Positions 16,479-25,322 of a DNA stretch of 64,000 nucleotides are shown here, piece after piece (the stretch's first letter is position 1; the number at the start of each line of letters is the position of its first letter). The notes under the pieces are model-generated. The model was not told the DNA's origin. It saw only the letters and a list, made by a program, of their open reading frames with translations, and did no database searches. Origin of the DNA: Georgenia satyanarayanai. Its GTDB lineage: Bacteria; Actinomycetota; Actinomycetes; Actinomycetales; Actinomycetaceae. Position numbers and translations under genes: made by a program. Location of the stretch: positions 145,231 to 209,230 of the forward strand of contig NZ_UETB01000006.1 of the NCBI RefSeq assembly GCF_900116375.1, in the 5' to 3' direction.

Positions 16479-17045
16479 ATGAGCGAGACCACCACCGCAA
16501 CGAGCCCGCGCCTCAAGCAGCGCTACCGCGAGGAGATCCTCACCGCCCTGCGCGAGGAGTTCCAGCACCCGAACGTCAACCAGGTCGCCGGTCTGACCAA
16601 GATCGTCGTCAACATGGGCGTGGGGGACGCGGCACGCGACTCCAAGCTCATCGAGGGCGCGATCCGCGACCTGGCTCTCATCACCGGCCAGAAGCCGCAG
16701 GTGACGAAGGCCCGCAAGTCGATCGCCCAGTTCAAGCTGCGTGAGGGTCAGCCCATCGGCGCCCACGTCACGCTGCGCGGCGACCGCATGTGGGAGTTCC
16801 TCGACCGACTGCTGTCGATCGCCCTGCCCCGCATCCGCGACTTCCGTGGGCTCTCGCCCAAGCAGTTCGACGGCAACGGGAACTACACCTTCGGTCTCAA
16901 CGAGCAGTCGATGTTCCACGAGATCGACCAGGACAAGATCGACCGCGTGCGCGGCATGGACATCACGGTCGTCACCACGGCCAAGACCGACGACGAGGCC
17001 CGCTCGCTGCTCAAGCACCTCGGCTTCCCGTTCAAGGAGAACTGA
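16479..17045 (+). CDS. rplE: 50S ribosomal protein uL5
   Basis: Ribosomal protein L5, 188 aa, 5S rRNA binder of the central protuberance. The ATG at 16479 gives [16 protein letters not shown]; frames that open further upstream lie inside rplX and are not used. Conserved segments include [29 protein letters not shown] and the C-terminal [19 protein letters not shown]. Confidence 0.97.
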   Translation: MSETTTATSPRLKQRYREEILTALREEFQHPNVNQVAGLTKIVVNMGVGDAARDSKLIEGAIRDLALITGQKPQVTKARKSIAQFKLREGQPIGAHVTLRGDRMWEFLDRLLSIALPRIRDFRGLSPKQFDGNGNYTFGLNEQSMFHEIDQDKIDRVRGMDITVVTTAKTDDEARSLLKHLGFPFKEN

Positions 17046-17046
17046 C

Positions 17047-17232
17047 GTGGCGAAGACCGCCCTGATCCAGAAGGCGAACCGCAAGCCCAAGTTCGCGGTG
17101 CGCGCCTACACCCGGTGCCAGCGGTGCGGCCGTCCGCACTCGGTCTACCGCAAGTTCGGCCTGTGCCGGATCTGCCTGCGCGAGATGGCCCTTGCCGGCC
17201 AGCTCCCCGGCATCACGAAGAGCAGCTGGTAA
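17047..17232 (+). CDS. rpsZ: 30S ribosomal protein uS14, zinc-binding short form
   Basis: Short zinc-type S14, 61 aa (type Z; also annotated rpsN). The four zinc ligands are C24, C27, C40 and C43 (CQRC and CRIC). The GTG start at 17047 lies 1 bp after the rplE stop. In many actinobacteria a second, zinc-free S14 is made under zinc limitation from another locus; none is in this window. Confidence 0.96.
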   Translation: MAKTALIQKANRKPKFAVRAYTRCQRCGRPHSVYRKFGLCRICLREMALAGQLPGITKSSW

Positions 17233-17286
17233 ACGACTACGTCGTAGGTCCCGTAGGAAACCCCGACGAGGAAGGGCCGAGGCCCG

Positions 17287-17685
17287 ATGACAATGACTGA
17301 CCCCATCGCAGACATGCTCACGCGTCTGCGTAACGCCAACTCGGCGTACCACGAGTCGGTGACCATGCCGTACTCGAAGCTCAAGCAGAACATCGCCGAG
17401 ATCCTCAAGACCGAGGGTTACATCGCCGGCTGGGACGTCGAGGACGCCCCGGTGGGCAAGAACCTCACGCTCCAGCTGAAGTTCGGCCCCCAGCGCGAGC
17501 GCTCGCTCGCCGGTGTGCGTCGCGTGTCCAAGCCCGGACTGCGCGTGTACGCCAAGTCCACCAACCTGCCCCGAGTCCTCGGCGGCCTGGGCGTGGCGAT
17601 CCTGTCCACCTCCTCCGGCCTCCTCACGGACCGCGAGGCACAGACCAAGGGCGTTGGCGGGGAAGTCCTCGCCTACGTCTGGTGA
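17287..17685 (+). CDS. rpsH: 30S ribosomal protein uS8
   Basis: Ribosomal protein S8, 132 aa. The ATG at 17287 gives [18 protein letters not shown], the form seen across actinobacteria; a second ATG two codons on is possible. GAGGAAGG lies 11 nt upstream. The C-terminal [20 protein letters not shown] is the 16S-binding signature. S8 represses the spc operon in E. coli; a corresponding operator could not be identified. Confidence 0.97.
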   Translation: MTMTDPIADMLTRLRNANSAYHESVTMPYSKLKQNIAEILKTEGYIAGWDVEDAPVGKNLTLQLKFGPQRERSLAGVRRVSKPGLRVYAKSTNLPRVLGGLGVAILSTSSGLLTDREAQTKGVGGEVLAYVW

Positions 17686-17703
17686 TCGGGAAGGAGTAGA
17701 GAC

Positions 17704-18243
17704 ATGTCCCGAATCGGAAAGGTCCCCGTCCCGGTCCCCGCAGGTGTCGACGTCACCATCGAGGGCTCGGTCGTGACCGTCAAGGGGCCCAAGGGCACCC
17801 TCAGCCACACCGTCGCCGCCCCCATCACCGTCGCTCGCGACGACGAGGGTGCGATCGTCGTGACCCGGCCGGACGACGAGCGCGAGTCGCGTTCGCTGCA
17901 CGGCCTCACCCGCACGCTCATCGCCAACCTCGTCACCGGAGTGACCCAGGGCTACGAGCGCAAGCTCGAGATCGTCGGCACGGGTTACCGCGCCGTCGCC
18001 AAGGGCTCCTCCGTCGAGCTGGCGCTCGGCTTCTCCCACCCGGTCGTCATCGAGCCGCCGGAGGGCGTGACGCTCACCGTCGACGCCCCCACCAAGCTCA
18101 CGGTGTCCGGGATCGACAAGCAGCAGGTCGGCGAGCTGGCCGCGAACATCCGCAAGATCCGCAAGCCCGAGCCCTACAAGGGCAAGGGTGTGCGCTACGC
18201 CGGCGAGCAGGTGCGCCGCAAGGCCGGAAAGGCAGGTAAGTGA
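17704..18243 (+). CDS. rplF: 50S ribosomal protein uL6
   Basis: Ribosomal protein L6, 179 aa, near the GTPase-associated centre. It begins [17 protein letters not shown] and ends with the [16 protein letters not shown] signature. AAGGAG lies 8 nt upstream of the ATG. The rplR ATG overlaps its stop codon by one base. Confidence 0.98.
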   Translation: MSRIGKVPVPVPAGVDVTIEGSVVTVKGPKGTLSHTVAAPITVARDDEGAIVVTRPDDERESRSLHGLTRTLIANLVTGVTQGYERKLEIVGTGYRAVAKGSSVELALGFSHPVVIEPPEGVTLTVDAPTKLTVSGIDKQQVGELAANIRKIRKPEPYKGKGVRYAGEQVRRKAGKAGK

Positions 18244-18614
18244 TGGCACTGTCCGTCAAGGGCAAGGGCAAGAACGCCGCTCGCGGGCGCCGTCACCTCC
18301 GTGTCCGCAAGAAGGTCTCCGGCACGTCGGAGCGTCCGCGCCTCGTCGTCACCCGCTCCTCGCGCCACATGGTCGCGCAGCTGGTCGACGACACGAGCGG
18401 CACCACCATCGCGTCCGCCTCGACCCTCGAGGCCGACCTGCGGGCGTCTGACGACGAGAAGGTCGCCAAGGCGCGTCGCGTCGGCGAGCTCGTCGCCGAG
18501 CGGGCCAAGGCTGCCGGTGTCGAGGTCGCGGTGTTCGACCGCGGCGGCAACCGGTACCACGGCCGCGTGGCCGCCGTCGCCGACGGCGCCCGTGAGGGCG
18601 GGCTCGCCCTGTGA
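18243..18614 (+). CDS. rplR: 50S ribosomal protein uL18
   Basis: Ribosomal protein L18, 123 aa, 5S rRNA binder. The ATG at 18243 overlaps the rplF stop (TGATG); an in-frame GTG sits one codon earlier. It shows [17 protein letters not shown] and the C-terminal [20 protein letters not shown] segment typical of the family. Confidence 0.97.
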   Translation: MALSVKGKGKNAARGRRHLRVRKKVSGTSERPRLVVTRSSRHMVAQLVDDTSGTTIASASTLEADLRASDDEKVAKARRVGELVAERAKAAGVEVAVFDRGGNRYHGRVAAVADGAREGGLAL

Positions 18615-18648
18615 CCAGCGTGAACGTACGAGAGCAAAGGAACATCTG

Positions 18649-19323
18649 ATGGCTGCACCGCAGCGAAGCAGGACCGGTTCCGGTACCGGTGCCGGCCCCG
18701 CCGGCGGCGAGCGCTCCGGCGGTCGCCGGGGCGAGGGCCGTCGCGGCGCCGCCGAGCCGAGGAACGAGTTCGTCGAGCGCGTCGTCACGATCAACCGCGT
18801 CTCCAAGGTCGTCAAGGGTGGTCGTCGCTTCAGCTTCACCGCTCTCGTCGTCGTCGGGGACGGCAACGGGACGGTCGGCGTCGGCTACGGCAAGGCCAAG
18901 GAGGTGCCGGCCGCGATCGCGAAGGGTGTCGAGGAGGCGAAGAAGAACTTCTTCCGCGTCCCGATGATCCAGAAGACGATCCCGCACGCCGTCACCGGCG
19001 AGGCAGCGGCCGGCGTGGTCTTCCTGCGCCCCGCAGCCCCGGGTACCGGCGTCATCGCCGGCGGTCCGGTCCGCGCCGTCCTCGACTGCGCCGGCATCCA
19101 CGACGTGCTGAGCAAGTCGCTCGGCTCGGAGAACGCGATCAACATCGTGCACGCCACCGCTCAGGCGCTGCGCAACCTCGAGCAGCCCGAGTCCGTCGCG
19201 GCCCGCCGCGGTCTGCCCCTCGAGCGTGTCGCCCCGGCCGTCATGCTGCGCAACCGCGCGGCGGGCGAGGCCCAGGCGCGCGAGGAGAAGCAGGCCGAGG
19301 CGTCCGGGAAGGTCGGTGCGTGA
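18649..19323 (+). CDS. rpsE: 30S ribosomal protein uS5
   Basis: Ribosomal protein S5, 224 aa, involved in decoding fidelity. A 35-residue N-terminal extension rich in G, R and S precedes the double-stranded-RNA-binding domain ([19 protein letters not shown]). The [10 protein letters not shown] segment and the C-terminal half are normal. The start is ATG at 18649 with GCAAAGGAAC upstream; longer frames lie within rplR. Confidence 0.97.
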   Translation: MAAPQRSRTGSGTGAGPAGGERSGGRRGEGRRGAAEPRNEFVERVVTINRVSKVVKGGRRFSFTALVVVGDGNGTVGVGYGKAKEVPAAIAKGVEEAKKNFFRVPMIQKTIPHAVTGEAAAGVVFLRPAAPGTGVIAGGPVRAVLDCAGIHDVLSKSLGSENAINIVHATAQALRNLEQPESVAARRGLPLERVAPAVMLRNRAAGEAQAREEKQAEASGKVGA

Positions 19324-19505
19324 TGGCACAGCTCAAGGTCACGCAGACGAAGTCCGCGATCGGCGGCAAGGAGAACCAGCGCCAGACCCTGCGCACGCTC
19401 GGTCTGGGCCGGATCGGCCGGAGCGTCGTGCGTGAGGACCGTCCCGAGGTTCGCGGCATGATCACGACGGTGGCCCACCTGGTCTCCGTCGAGGAGGTCA
19501 AGTAA
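19323..19505 (+). CDS. rpmD: 50S ribosomal protein uL30
   Basis: Ribosomal protein L30, 60 aa. [20 protein letters not shown] and [15 protein letters not shown] identify it. The ATG at 19323 overlaps the rpsE stop by one base; a GTG one codon earlier is in frame but not needed. rplO follows after 2 bp. Confidence 0.96.
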   Translation: MAQLKVTQTKSAIGGKENQRQTLRTLGLGRIGRSVVREDRPEVRGMITTVAHLVSVEEVK

Positions 19506-19507
19506 CC

Positions 19508-19984
19508 ATGGCAGAGTCCAAGCAGACTCCCGAGCAGGCGCGCACCCTCAAGGTGCACCACCTGCGTCCCGCCCCCGGCGCCAAGAGCGCCAAGATCCGC
19601 GTCGGACGCGGTGAGGGCGGCAAGCGCGGCAAGACCGCGGGTCGCGGCACCAAGGGCACCAAGGCCCGCTACCAGGTGCCGGCCGGCTTCGAGGGCGGGC
19701 AGATGCCGCTGCACATGCGGCTGCCCAAGCTCCGCGGCTTCAAGAACCCCTTCCGCGTCGAGTACCAGGTCGTCAACCTCGACCGTCTCTCCGCCCTCTT
19801 CCCCGAGGGTGGCTCCGTGACGGTCGACGACCTCGTCGCCAAGGGCGCCGTGCGCTCCGGCCAGCTGGTCAAGGTGCTGGGCAGCGGTGAGGTCACCGTC
19901 AAGCTCGACATCGTGGCCAACGCGTGGTCGGCCTCGGCGCAGGAGAAGATCGAGGCAGCAGGCGGGTCCCTGACCCAGGCCTGA
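19508..19984 (+). CDS. rplO: 50S ribosomal protein uL15
   Basis: Ribosomal protein L15, 158 aa, late assembly protein. Diagnostic segments are [19 protein letters not shown] near residue 36 and [20 protein letters not shown]. It is followed by a hairpin terminator (19997-20023), so part of the transcription probably ends here before secY. Confidence 0.97.
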   Translation: MAESKQTPEQARTLKVHHLRPAPGAKSAKIRVGRGEGGKRGKTAGRGTKGTKARYQVPAGFEGGQMPLHMRLPKLRGFKNPFRVEYQVVNLDRLSALFPEGGSVTVDDLVAKGAVRSGQLVKVLGSGEVTVKLDIVANAWSASAQEKIEAAGGSLTQA

Positions 19985-19996
19985 GCTGCCGACGAG

Positions 19997-20023
19997 CGGG
20001 CGGTCCGGACACCGGGCCGCCCG
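19997..20023 (+). terminator. hairpin terminator between rplO and secY
   Basis: A 12-bp stem (19997-20008 with 20012-20023, one G-U pair) with a 3-nt loop, followed by TTCGCG, begins 12 nt after the rplO stop. It would reduce ribosomal-protein transcription into secY-adk-map. Confidence 0.65.
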
Positions 20024-20066
20024 TTCGCGCTCCCGGGACGTGGCACAGGCCACGTCGTGGAACAGG

Positions 20067-20072
20067 TACAGT
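20067..20072 (+). promoter_or_regulatory. possible -10 element for secY-adk-map
   Basis: TACAGT at 20067-20072 matches four of six consensus -10 bases and lies between the rplO terminator and the secY start. No convincing -35 is seen, so the call is weak and rests mainly on position. Confidence 0.3.
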
Positions 20073-20137
20073 ACGTTGCGGTCCAGACCGCCGACGCGAG
20101 CTACGTCGCCCGCCGTCGTCACATTGCAGGAGGAAGA

Positions 20138-21438
<1,301 letters not shown>

Positions 21439-21442
<4 letters not shown>

Positions 21443-22011
21443 GCCGCCGTCTCGTCCTCCTCGGCCCGCCCGGCGCGGGCAAGGGCACCCAGGCCACCCG
21501 CCTGAGCTCGACGCTCGGCATCCCCGCGATCTCCACCGGCGACATCTTCCGCAGCAACGTCGCCGAGCGCACCGAGCTCGGCCGGCGTGCCCAGCGGTAC
21601 ATGGACGCCGGGGAGTACGTGCCCGACGAGATCACCAACGACATGGTCCGGGACCGCCTCGCCCGGGAGGACGCCACGGACGGGTTCCTCCTGGACGGCT
21701 ACCCCCGCACGCTCGACCAGGTCCGCGAGCTCGACGCGATGCTCGAGGCGAGCGGGACGGCGCTGGACGCGGTCGTCGAGCTCACCGCCGACGACGAGGT
21801 CGTCGTGCAGCGTCTCCTGGGCCGGGCGGCCGAGCAGAACCGCGCGGACGACACCGACGTGGTCATCCGCCGTCGTCTCGAGGTCTACCACGACCAGACG
21901 GCGCCGCTGGCGGACCACTACGCCCAGCGCGAGCTGCTCGTGCGGGTCGACGGGATCGGGTCCGTCGAGGAGGTCACCGAGCGCCTGCTCGGCGCGCTGA
22001 ACGCCGGCTGA
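21439..22011 (+). CDS. adk: adenylate kinase
   Basis: Adenylate kinase (ATP + AMP to 2 ADP), 190 aa, the short type without a zinc-binding LID. The P-loop GPPGAGKG is at residues 9-16, the AMP-binding STGDIFR at 32-38 and FLLDGYPRT at 83-91. The ATG at 21439 overlaps the secY stop (ATGA). The order secY-adk-map is conserved in actinobacteria. Its stop overlaps the map start by one base. Confidence 0.97.
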
Positions 22012-22838
22012 TGCGCGAGCGCATCGAGTACAAGACGCCGGAGCAGATCCGGGTCATGCGACGCGCGGGTCTCGTCGTCGCCGAGATCCACGCGGCGCTC
22101 CGGGAGGCCGCGGCGCCCGGTCGGACCACCGCCGAGCTGGACGACGTCGCCCGGCAGGTCCTCGACGACGCCGGGTCCCGGTCGAACTTCCTCGGGTACC
22201 ACGGCTACCCGGCGCACGTGTGCATCTCCGTCAACGACGAGGTCGTCCACGGCATCCCGGGGGAGCGGGTGCTCGCCGACGGCGACGTCGTCTCCTTCGA
22301 CTGCGGCGCCGTCGTCGACGGCTGGCACGGGGACGCCGCCTTCACCGTCGTGCTCGGCGAGGGGGACCCGCGCGACCACGCGCTGAGCGAGGCGACCCGG
22401 ACGGCCATGTGGGACGCCATCGCCGCACTGGCCGGCGGTACCCGCCTCGACGTCGTCGGGGAGGCCGTGGAGGACGCCGTCTCCGCGCACGTCGCGGCCG
22501 GGAACGAGCCGCTCGGCATCATCGAGGACTACGTGGGCCACGGCATCGGCAGTGCCATGCACCAGCCCCCCGACGTCCTCAACTACCGCGCCTCGCGGCG
22601 CGGTCCGCGACTGCGCCCGGGGATGTGCCTGGCGATCGAGCCGATGCTCAGCCGGGGCACCATCGAGACCCGCGTGCTGGCCGACGACTGGACAGTCGTC
22701 ACGGCCGACGGCGCCCGCGCGGCGCACTGGGAGCACTCCGTGGCGCTCACCGAGCACGGCGTCTGGGTCCTCACCGCGGAGGACGGCGGGACGGCCGAGC
22801 TCGAAACACGGAACGTGCGCGTGTCGCCTCTGTCATGA
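22011..22838 (+). CDS. map: type I methionine aminopeptidase
   Basis: Removes N-terminal methionine from nascent proteins, 275 aa. The five metal ligands are in place: D97 (FDCG), D108 (WHGDA), H177 (GHGIG), E210 (AIEPML) and E241 (HWEHSVALT), and the substrate-site histidine is H80 (NDEVVHGIP). The ATG at 22011 overlaps the adk stop. In most relatives infA and rpmJ come next; here a LuxR-type regulator starts 7 bp downstream instead. Confidence 0.96.
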   Translation: MRERIEYKTPEQIRVMRRAGLVVAEIHAALREAAAPGRTTAELDDVARQVLDDAGSRSNFLGYHGYPAHVCISVNDEVVHGIPGERVLADGDVVSFDCGAVVDGWHGDAAFTVVLGEGDPRDHALSEATRTAMWDAIAALAGGTRLDVVGEAVEDAVSAHVAAGNEPLGIIEDYVGHGIGSAMHQPPDVLNYRASRRGPRLRPGMCLAIEPMLSRGTIETRVLADDWTVVTADGARAAHWEHSVALTEHGVWVLTAEDGGTAELETRNVRVSPLS

Positions 22839-22839
22839 T
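22834..22839 (+). promoter_or_regulatory. possible -10 element for leaderless start of the first LuxR-type gene
   Basis: CATGAT at 22834-22839 is placed so that transcription could begin at A22846, the first base of the ATG. The AAGGA before the ATG has only a 1-nt spacer, too close for normal ribosome binding. GAACGT at 22811-22816 is a poor -35. The call is speculative. Confidence 0.25.
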
Positions 22840-22845
22840 AAGGAC

Positions 22846-25320
22846 ATGAATCGCCTGGGGCGGCGGGTTCACGGACCCCTCCCACGCGCCAGTCGCGCGG
22901 CCTACGTGGCGCCGCGCATCCTGGACGCGTTGGGATCGCGCGCGCCGCTGACAGTGCTGCGCGGCCCGCGCGGCTTCGGCAAGACCACCGCGCTCGTGGA
23001 CTGGCTCAGCGGCATGGACGACGGTGTCCCCACCGTCTACGTCCCCCTCGACGAGGGCTCCCGCCTCGCGCCGGGGTTCTGGTCCACGATGCACGCCGCC
23101 CTGGCCGCCGCCGACCTCGACGGGCAGGCGCCCGACGTGGACGGGGAGGACCCGGACCGCGTCGCGGTGCTCGGTGCGCTCCTGCGGCACGAGGACCCGC
23201 TGCGGCTCGTCGTCGACAATTACCACGAGGCCGGGCACCTCGACGGCCGCAGCGAGATCGACGACCAGCTCCTCGAGCTCGTCCGATCCAGCGCCGCGCT
23301 CGAGCTCGTCGTCTCCACCCGCTCGCTGCGGGCCCTGGAGACCACCGGTGCGCTCTCGGTCGACCTCACTGTCGTGCGCCCCGCCGACCTCGCCATGCAG
23401 GCCGAGGACGTCGCCGCGCTGGCCGAGCTCCACGGCGTCGCGATGACGCAGGACGACGCGAGCGAGCTCGCGATGGAGCTCGGGGGCTGGCCGGCCGCCG
23501 TCCGCGCGTGCATCGCGGCTGCCGCGGTCGGTGGGCACCAGGCGGCCGTCGACGCCGGCACGGTCGACGGCTTCATCGAGGCACTCCTGGCGGACGTGCG
23601 CTCGACTGCGCTGCGCGAGTTCCTCATGCGCACCGCCGTGCCGGACGAGTTCTCCGCGGCGGCGGCCCGCGCGATCGTCCCGGACGGCACCGCCCTGCGG
23701 GAGCTGCGCAACCTGCGCGTCGGTGGTCTGCTGCGCGAGCGCGAGACGGTGGAGGGGCTGAGGTACTCCTACCCGCCCGCGATCCGCGACGCGCTGCGCC
23801 GGGTGTCCTTCGAGCTCCACCCGCACCTGGAGCGGGAGGTGCACATCGCCCTCATGGCCCTCGCGGCTCAGGAGGAGGGACCGATCGGGGTGCTTCGCCA
23901 CGCGGTCCGGGCCCAGGAGTGGGACACGGCCCTGCGGATCATCGCCGAGGAGTGGTCCGCCCTCCTCACGCAGCACCCCCACCGGCTCATCGAGCTCGCC
24001 GGCAGCTTCCCCCGCGAGATCGCCGACGGTGACCCCCGCCTCCAGGTGGTCCGGCGCCACCTGCCCCGGATGGCGCCGGCGGCCGAGGAGGAGGTCAGCG
24101 AGTGGACGCCCACGGGCGCCCACTTCGTCGACGCGGCCGTCAAGCAGCGCTGGCAGGAGATGCGGGAGACCACCGACGAGGTGCACATCCTCATCCAGTC
24201 CGGTCTTGCCGCGGTCTTCGCGGGCGAGCAGGAGGCGGCCGCGTACGCCTTCGAGCGCGTCCGTGACCACGGCATGCGGCAGGACGACCGCACCGCGCGG
24301 CTGCTCGGCATCGGCGGCATGCTCACCGCCAAGACCTTCCACGGGGAGACCGACCTCGCCCTGCGGCTCCTGGAGGACGCCGAGCTCGCCGACGTCATCT
24401 CCGGCGGCGACGACGACGAGGTGAGCCGCCTCGTCCGGGTGGGCAGTCGGATCATGCGCGCGATCGCCACCGTCGACGGGATGCGTCCGGAGGCGCACGA
24501 GGCTGTGGCGGCGATCGTCGAGCCGGGCCGGCGCGACGAGCTGTGGGCGCTGGCCATCCACGCACGCGGCCTGTACGCCTCCGTGTACGGCAACGAGGAG
24601 GACCAGGCGCGGGCGGTCGGCCAGCTGCGTGCCGCGCTGCGGCACCTGGAGCCCGGCGGCATCGCGGAGTCGACCATCGGTACCCAGCTGGTCGAGCTCC
24701 TCGTGGCCGGGGGGATGGTCGACGTCGCCGAGCAGGTGCTCGACCGGCTCGTCGACGGCTTCGTGTCCAGCTCCACCCGCGCCTACCTGCTCCATGCCCA
24801 GGGGCGGGAGCAGGAGGCCATCGACGTCGCCGCCCGCGACCTCGGGGACCGGCGCATGACGGCACGCAGCCGGCTCATCAACGAGCTCATCATCGCCGCG
24901 GCGCTCTACCGGCTCGGGCAGGGCACCGCCGCCCGACGCCGTTTCACCCGCGGCGTGCGGATCGCCTACGAGACCGGGCAGCGACGTCCCTTCGCGCTCA
25001 TCGACGCGGACATCTTCGCCGCGCTCGCCGGCAACGACCCCGACCTGTTCGCCCTGCGCCCCCTCGCGTCCACGACCGACGCCCAGCGGCCCCACGCCGT
25101 GCCGTCCACGCCCGCCGTGCCGACCGAGCTCAGCGCCCGTGAGCTGCAGGTGCTCGCCGCGCTCCAGGACAGCGCGGGCCCGGCCGGGGTGGCCGCAGCG
25201 CTCGGTATGTCGGTCAACACCGCCAAGACCCACCTGCGCCACGTCTACCGCAAGCTCGGCGCCTCGAGCAGGGACGAGGCGCTCGTCCTCAGCCGCGGCC
25301 TCAGCGGCGAGCGGCGGTAG
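22846..25320 (+). CDS. large ATP-binding LuxR-family (MalT-like) transcriptional regulator 1
   Basis: Predicted transcription factor of 824 aa. A Walker A motif GPRGFGKT is at residues 40-47 and a Walker B-like LRLVVDNYHEAG near residue 125, forming a STAND-type NTPase. A long helical, TPR-like middle follows, and the last 65 or so residues form a LuxR-type helix-turn-helix (LSARELQVLAALQ, then MSVNTAKTHLRHVYRKLGA). This layout is that of LAL/MalT regulators, which bind ATP and a small ligand before activating transcription. The ATG at 22846 follows map after 7 bp, and a second similar gene follows after 2 bp. Targets are unknown; the neighbouring exopolysaccharide genes are the obvious candidates. 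Confidence 0.88.
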   Translation: MNRLGRRVHGPLPRASRAAYVAPRILDALGSRAPLTVLRGPRGFGKTTALVDWLSGMDDGVPTVYVPLDEGSRLAPGFWSTMHAALAAADLDGQAPDVDGEDPDRVAVLGALLRHEDPLRLVVDNYHEAGHLDGRSEIDDQLLELVRSSAALELVVSTRSLRALETTGALSVDLTVVRPADLAMQAEDVAALAELHGVAMTQDDASELAMELGGWPAAVRACIAAAAVGGHQAAVDAGTVDGFIEALLADVRSTALREFLMRTAVPDEFSAAAARAIVPDGTALRELRNLRVGGLLRERETVEGLRYSYPPAIRDALRRVSFELHPHLEREVHIALMALAAQEEGPIGVLRHAVRAQEWDTALRIIAEEWSALLTQHPHRLIELAGSFPREIADGDPRLQVVRRHLPRMAPAAEEEVSEWTPTGAHFVDAAVKQRWQEMRETTDEVHILIQSGLAAVFAGEQEAAAYAFERVRDHGMRQDDRTARLLGIGGMLTAKTFHGETDLALRLLEDAELADVISGGDDDEVSRLVRVGSRIMRAIATVDGMRPEAHEAVAAIVEPGRRDELWALAIHARGLYASVYGNEEDQARAVGQLRAALRHLEPGGIAESTIGTQLVELLVAGGMVDVAEQVLDRLVDGFVSSSTRAYLLHAQGREQEAIDVAARDLGDRRMTARSRLINELIIAAALYRLGQGTAARRRFTRGVRIAYETGQRRPFALIDADIFAALAGNDPDLFALRPLASTTDAQRPHAVPSTPAVPTELSARELQVLAALQDSAGPAGVAAALGMSVNTAKTHLRHVYRKLGASSRDEALVLSRGLSGERR

Positions 25321-25322
25321 CG

